Shown here: positions 60,917-64,000 of the stretch, in pieces
How the letters are laid out: every line of letters begins with the position of its first letter
How positions within the stretch are numbered: position 1 is the stretch's first letter
Source of the DNA: Haloferax sp. Atlit-12N
GTDB lineage: Archaea; Halobacteriota; Halobacteria; Halobacteriales; Haloferacaceae
DNA: 64,000 bases
Reading direction: 5' to 3'
Assembly (NCBI RefSeq): GCF_003383095.1
Contig: NZ_PSYW01000002.1
Location: 62,001-126,000, forward strand
Program-made: the position numbers and the translations under genes
Notes under the pieces: model-generated
What the model saw: only the letters and a program-made list of their open reading frames with translations
Databases searched by the model: none
What the model was told of the DNA's origin: nothing

Positions 60917-60945
60917 AGAATGCGGTGGGACTGGGATTTGAACCC
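60917..60945 (+). repeat. 29-bp direct repeat overlapping the tRNA-Ser 3' end (proximal)
   Basis: The in-place partner of 60776-60804; it includes the acceptor 3' strand and part of the T arm (minus-strand tRNA). Confidence 0.85.
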
Positions 60946-61006
60946 AGGATTCCGTGAGGAAACCTGCTTTCAAGGCAGGCGCGTTAGGCCACTCCGCCAT
61001 CCCACC
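60923..61006 (-). tRNA. tRNA-Ser(UGA)
   Basis: 84 nt class II tRNA. Acceptor stem pairs 61000-61006 with 60924-60930; discriminator G (60923). The anticodon loop is CTTGAAA between CCTGC and GCAGG, anticodon TGA. Long variable arm TTTCCTCACGGAA-like. T arm GGGTTCAAATCCC. No encoded CCA. The gene's 3' end is duplicated 141 bp downstream. Confidence 0.95.
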
Positions 61007-61052
61007 TTCGCACGACAGTTTCGAGTCGGATACCTAAGTGTTGTCGCTTCGC

Positions 61053-61808
61053 TCAGTCGCGGACGAGTTCCAACACGCCGTCGGTCGATTCGACTCGAAG
61101 CCCCTTCTCGAAGACGAACGTCGTCGTGTGCTCGGGGACGAGGCGCTCGGATTCGACCCGCGAGCGGAGCATCGGCACGACCGTGGCGAGGTCCGCGCCG
61201 GTTTCGAGGACAGGGAGCATCGGGACGTAGTCGAGGCCGTGGCCCGCGTCGTCGGCGCGCTCGGCGAGCGTCTCGACTTCCGGCTCCGCGTAGGCGTCGG
61301 TGAAGTCGATGGGGTCGAGGAAGCCCGAGAAGTAGACGCGCCCTTCCGTCGAGGGGCCGAGAACGACCGGCGTGCTCCGTAGTTTCATCGCCGCGCTGTC
61401 GATGTGGGTACGCCCGAGAAGCGGCGCGACCGGGCGGACGACGGCGACCGAGTGGACCTCCTCCTCGTTGAGGAGGTGCGAGACGGTGTTGCCCGCGCGG
61501 GCGGAGAACGACGACCCGACCTGCGGTTCGAACCGCGCGTCGTCGGTGCCGCCGAGGGCGTCGGCAACGACGCTCCGAATCTCGGCCTCCGAGTCGTGGT
61601 CCCCGGCGAACTCGTCGGGGATGTCGTCCTCGGTTCGGTAGTTGACGAGGAGGTCGCCGCCCGACCGCTCGACGGCGATACAGACGTCTTTGAGCATCGC
61701 GGCGTAGAGCTCCGCGGCTTCGGCTTCGGTGAGTGGACTCGTCTCCGCGAGTTCCGAAAGCACCAGTCCCGGCCGCGGCGGTTCGGCGAGTACGGCGATG
61801 ACCGTCAT
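61053..61808 (-). CDS. haloarchaeal protein, DUF2064/glycosyltransferase-A-like
   Basis: 251 residues. The start MTVIAVLAEPPRPGLVLSEL and the block ELYAAMLKDVCIAVERSGGDLLVNYR resemble DUF2064-type proteins related to GT-A glycosyltransferases and nucleotidyltransferases. The middle (VVRPVAPLLGRTHIDSAAMKLRSTPVVLG) could correspond to the D-x-D region, but no clear D-x-D metal motif is seen, and haloarchaeal members may have diverged in function. No membrane segment. Confidence in the family is moderate and no substrate can be stated. It lies 47 bp past the 5' end of tRNA-Ser. Confidence 0.6.
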   Translation of the reverse strand: MTVIAVLAEPPRPGLVLSELAETSPLTEAEAAELYAAMLKDVCIAVERSGGDLLVNYRTEDDIPDEFAGDHDSEAEIRSVVADALGGTDDARFEPQVGSSFSARAGNTVSHLLNEEEVHSVAVVRPVAPLLGRTHIDSAAMKLRSTPVVLGPSTEGRVYFSGFLDPIDFTDAYAEPEVETLAERADDAGHGLDYVPMLPVLETGADLATVVPMLRSRVESERLVPEHTTTFVFEKGLRVESTDGVLELVRD

Positions 61809-61904
61809 ACCCTCCCCTCGCGCCGGGGAACCCTTGAACCCGCCGCTTGTGGCCCGTCGAATCGAGGGCCGGCGGAGACGGGACGCTCCGCGTGTCGTCC
61901 CGTC

Positions 61905-62540
61905 TCAGCGACTCTGCCGACCCTTCGTCTGCCGGTAGTCCCGGCCGAACACCGACTCGCGGACGTGTTCGACAAACGCTTCGGCGTCTGCGTCGGTCAG
62001 GCGCTCCGGCTCCTTTATCGGGACGAGTTCGAAGCCGCGGCCGCGGATGGTCGTCGCGTGCTCCGCGTCGACGTCGAAGCTGTCGGCCGCGCGCGTGGTG
62101 TAGTCGAACGCGAGCGCCTCCAGTGCGGCCTGTCCGACGGGGACGATGATGTGCGGGTTTATCATCCGAATCTCCGCGTTCAGGTAGGGCTCGCAGGTCG
62201 CAACCTCGTTATCGGTCGGCCCGCGTTCGGGGTGGCGACAGCGCGTGAGGTACGTGAAAAAGACGTTCTGCACGTCCGGTTCGTCGGCGTCCGGGTCGGA
62301 CCGAGCAAACCCGAGATCGCCGAGGATGCGCTGGACGCGCCGGCCGGCCTCGTCGCCGGTGAAGGGGACGCCCGTCCGCTCCGCGGCCGCGGTCGGAGCC
62401 TCGCCGACGAACAGGAACTCCGCGCCCACGTCGCCGTAGCCGTGGACGACCTGCTCGCGCGTCTCGCAGAGCGCCGAGCAGTTCGTGCAGTCGGTGTCCA
62501 TCGAGAAGGGGTTCCGGAACTGGCGTTGGTGTGCGTCCAC
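61905..62540 (-). CDS. uracil-DNA glycosylase superfamily protein (type 4/5-like)
   Basis: 211 residues. The family-4/5 motif A appears as VGEAPTAAAERTGVPFTGDEAG (about 45-66, split here as VGEAPTAAAER and TGVPFTGDEAG). Four cysteines at CTNCSALC and CRHPERGPTDNEVATC suggest an iron-sulphur or zinc site as in type-4 enzymes. However, the usual second catalytic block (HPS/HPA with its histidine) is not present: the expected region reads IKEPERLTDADAEAF. So catalytic ability to excise uracil is uncertain, while DNA binding may persist. An alternative name would be a UDG-like DNA-binding protein. Confidence 0.78.
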   Translation of the reverse strand: MDAHQRQFRNPFSMDTDCTNCSALCETREQVVHGYGDVGAEFLFVGEAPTAAAERTGVPFTGDEAGRRVQRILGDLGFARSDPDADEPDVQNVFFTYLTRCRHPERGPTDNEVATCEPYLNAEIRMINPHIIVPVGQAALEALAFDYTTRAADSFDVDAEHATTIRGRGFELVPIKEPERLTDADAEAFVEHVRESVFGRDYRQTKGRQSR

Positions 62541-62787
62541 ACCCTCGAATTCGGCTCCGGGACCAAAACCCGCCCGGTCCGCGCAGATAATCGAGTCGCA
62601 CCCTCGCTGACGGGGTCATCCGAGCCGGCGAGTGCGTGGTGAAAGTGAACACAGGGCGAATCGGAGGAGACGCAGGTGAAGACGGCGCAGTCGTGCGAAT
62701 CGCGGAATCGTGAAAAGCGGAAGTGAACTGAGCGGTGGCGAACGCGAGTCGGACGGTCGGCGGTGATTCGGCGGCCGGGAAGTCAGG

Positions 62788-63111
62788 TCAGCGGTCGATG
62801 CCGCCCTGCGCCTTGATATCCATGATGTGGCGGACGTTCAGGTAAATCTCCTCGGGCGAGGTGTCGCCGTCGGGGTCGTAGAGGTCGCTGACGCGGTAGA
62901 GGATGGCCGACACCTGCCGGCTCTCGGAGGACTCGCCGTAGATGTCGTCGGCGATGTCGCGGAGAAACGCGACGCGCTCGGGGTCCGCGGGGAAGTCGGC
63001 GTCCGAGTCCGGGGCCATCTCCCAGTCGACCTCGTCGGAGTCCGCGTCGGCGTCTGGGTTCGGGTTCGCATCCGCATTGGCGTCCCCGTCGAGTCGTCCG
63101 TCGTCGCTCAT
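62788..63111 (-). CDS. haloarchaeal hypothetical protein coupled to mrp
   Basis: 107 residues. The first ~35 residues form a low-complexity Asp/Asn/Ala/Pro-rich stretch, and the rest an acidic helical domain: ERVAFLRDIADDIYGESSES, SAILYRVSDLYDPDGDTSPEEIYLNV, HIMDIKAQGG. No Cys and no known motif. Its start overlaps the stop of the Mrp gene by three or four bases (ATGA on the minus strand), so it is translated with Mrp; a link to iron-sulphur cluster delivery is only guilt by association. Downstream, 247 bp without an evident gene separates it from the UDG-like gene. Confidence 0.7.
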   Translation of the reverse strand: MSDDGRLDGDANADANPNPDADADSDEVDWEMAPDSDADFPADPERVAFLRDIADDIYGESSESRQVSAILYRVSDLYDPDGDTSPEEIYLNVRHIMDIKAQGGIDR

Positions 63112-64000
63112 CGCTCGCTGACGGTCCGCCGCTGGACGACGCCGACCATGTCGGCGATGTTCTCGGTCATCACGCGGAACGCGTCGGCCGTCTCGTCGTC
63201 GTCTTCGAGGACGATGGGCTTGCCGCCGTCGCCGCCCTCGCGGACGGCCGGGTCGAGCGGGAGCGCCCCGAGGAACGGCAGGTCGTTCGACGCGGCGAAC
63301 TCGCGGCCGCCGCCCGCACCGAAGATGTCGTGGCGGTTCCCGCAGTCGGGACACCGGAACGTGCTCATGTTCTCGACGATTCCGAGGACGTTCGTGTCGT
63401 GCTTGCCGAACATCCGAAGTCCCTTGTTTGCGTCGTCGAGGGCGACGTTCTGCGGCGTCGTGACGATGACCGCGCCCGTGAGGGGGAGCGTCTGGAGGAT
63501 GGACAGTTGGGTGTCGCCCGTGCCCGGCGGCAGGTCAAGGACGAGGTAGTCGAGACTGCCCCACTCCACGTCCTCGACCAGTTGGGTGAGAAGCTGGTGG
63601 ACCATCGGACCGCGCCAGATGACTGGGTCGTCGTCGCCGACGAGGAAGGCCATCGACATGAGCTTCATCCCGTACTTCTCCGGCGGGACGATGGTCTGGT
63701 CTTGGGTCGCCTGCGGCGCTTCCTCGGCGGCGACCATCCGCGGGACGTTCGGCCCGTAGATGTCGGCGTCGAACAGGCCGACGCGCGCGCCGAGTTTCGA
63801 GAGGCCCGCCGCGAGGTTCACGGCGACCGTCGACTTCCCGACCCCGCCCTTCCCGGAGGCGACGGCGATGATGTTCTTCACGCCGGGGAGGACTTCCTCG
63901 TCGGGGTCGCGGTCGTTCGGAATCTTGGCGGTGAGGTCGGCCTCCAGTCCGTCCTCGGCGAGGACCTCGCGGATTCGACGGCCGATGTCCGTCTCCGCCG
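63108..64000 (-). CDS. mrp: Mrp/NBP35 family P-loop ATPase (5' end outside the window)
   Basis: At least 297 residues are present and the frame is open to base 64000, so the N-terminal part (a DUF59/MIP18-like domain, of which IREVLAEDGLEAD is visible) is cut. The ATPase domain begins KNIIAVASGKGGVGKST, a deviant Walker A with two lysines, and contains the D-rich DADIYGPNVPRM, DYLVLDLPPGTGDTQL and the C-x2-C pair in FRCPDCGNRHDIFG. These proteins bind and transfer [4Fe-4S] clusters. The internal GTG at 63881 is not the start. The small acidic protein gene overlaps its stop. Confidence 0.92.
   Translation of the reverse strand, partial: AETDIGRRIREVLAEDGLEADLTAKIPNDRDPDEEVLPGVKNIIAVASGKGGVGKSTVAVNLAAGLSKLGARVGLFDADIYGPNVPRMVAAEEAPQATQDQTIVPPEKYGMKLMSMAFLVGDDDPVIWRGPMVHQLLTQLVEDVEWGSLDYLVLDLPPGTGDTQLSILQTLPLTGAVIVTTPQNVALDDANKGLRMFGKHDTNVLGIVENMSTFRCPDCGNRHDIFGAGGGREFAASNDLPFLGALPLDPAVREGGDGGKPIVLEDDDETADAFRVMTENIADMVGVVQRRTVSER

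Noticed and set aside
60776..60945. CRISPR array from repeated 29-mers
   Set aside because: Only two copies, one within tRNA-Ser, and a single 112-bp gap that contains an inverted copy; not an array.

Overview
The window is chromosomal DNA of a halophilic archaeon (class Halobacteria), most probably Haloferax or a close relative. The evidence is uniformly high GC with strong third-position GC, very acidic proteins, leaderless genes with a TATA box about 27-33 nt before the start codon, Tat-type signal peptides, class-specific families (DUF5785, DUF5820, DUF7344/DUF7563-like proteins, TbsP, UPF0179), archaeal information proteins (pelota, FEN-1) and tRNA genes without an encoded CCA. I see no rRNA, CRISPR array, complete insertion sequence or provirus. 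Genus assignment is inference; the sequence itself supports Halobacteria strongly.

Layout. 0-13.5 kb: 3' end of pelota, an ornithine-cyclodeaminase-like enzyme, an MFS transporter, DUF3054, a methyltransferase and a GNAT divergently arranged, FEN-1, a Tat-exported protein, a class III aminotransferase, an AI-2E family permease and a PadR regulator. Next come 672 bp without a recognised gene, holding a promoter-preceded, hairpin-rich candidate ncRNA. 13.5-22 kb: NUDIX, the one-carbon genes folD and glyA flanking a DUF211/VIT1-like pair, the TbsP regulator, a YcaO protein, DUF63 and an Lrp/AsnC regulator. 22-28.4 kb: an inositol-phosphatase-like enzyme, tRNA-Leu(CAA), a NicO-type metal permease, small zinc-finger proteins, an aspartoacylase-like protein, a HAD hydrolase, UPF0179 and DUF5820.

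28.6-37.1 kb is the most striking block. It is one tightly packed operon, behind a long GC-rich leader, encoding two different PrkA AAA+ kinases, a YeaH/DUF444 protein, SpoVR and a DUF7344 membrane regulator. 37.2-46.7 kb: a cryptochrome-DASH-like photolyase, DsbB, an MgtC/DUF4010 membrane protein, tRNA-Glu(UUC), a fused 3-hydroxyacyl-CoA dehydrogenase/enoyl-CoA hydratase, an AlkA-like glycosylase, and a RimK ATP-grasp ligase fused to a RimB-like aspartic protease domain, divergent from an M14 aspartoacylase. 46.8-50.3 kb: sdhCDBA (succinate dehydrogenase). 50.4-52.7 kb: an abnormal interrupted tRNA-like sequence, a small winged-helix protein, two very small genes (52 aa zinc finger and 28 aa membrane microprotein), tRNA-Thr(UGU) and a GNAT. 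52.8-58.5 kb: branched-chain amino-acid ABC transporter livHMGF with the Tat-lipoprotein binding protein convergent to it. 58.7-64 kb: uridine kinase, DUF5785, a winged-helix/GNAT fusion, tRNA-Ser(UGA), a DUF2064-like protein, a uracil-DNA-glycosylase-like protein and an Mrp ATPase running off the end.

Functional themes are DNA repair (photolyase, AlkA, UDG-like, FEN-1), one-carbon metabolism (folD, glyA), aerobic energy metabolism (sdh) and amino-acid uptake (liv). The points most worth a second look are the candidate ncRNA at 11.8-12.1 kb, the double-PrkA operon, the RimK-RimB fusion with its M14 partner, duplicated tRNA 3' ends carrying the same inverted-repeat insert beside tRNA-Ser and tRNA-Glu, and the interrupted tRNA-like sequence at 50.5 kb.
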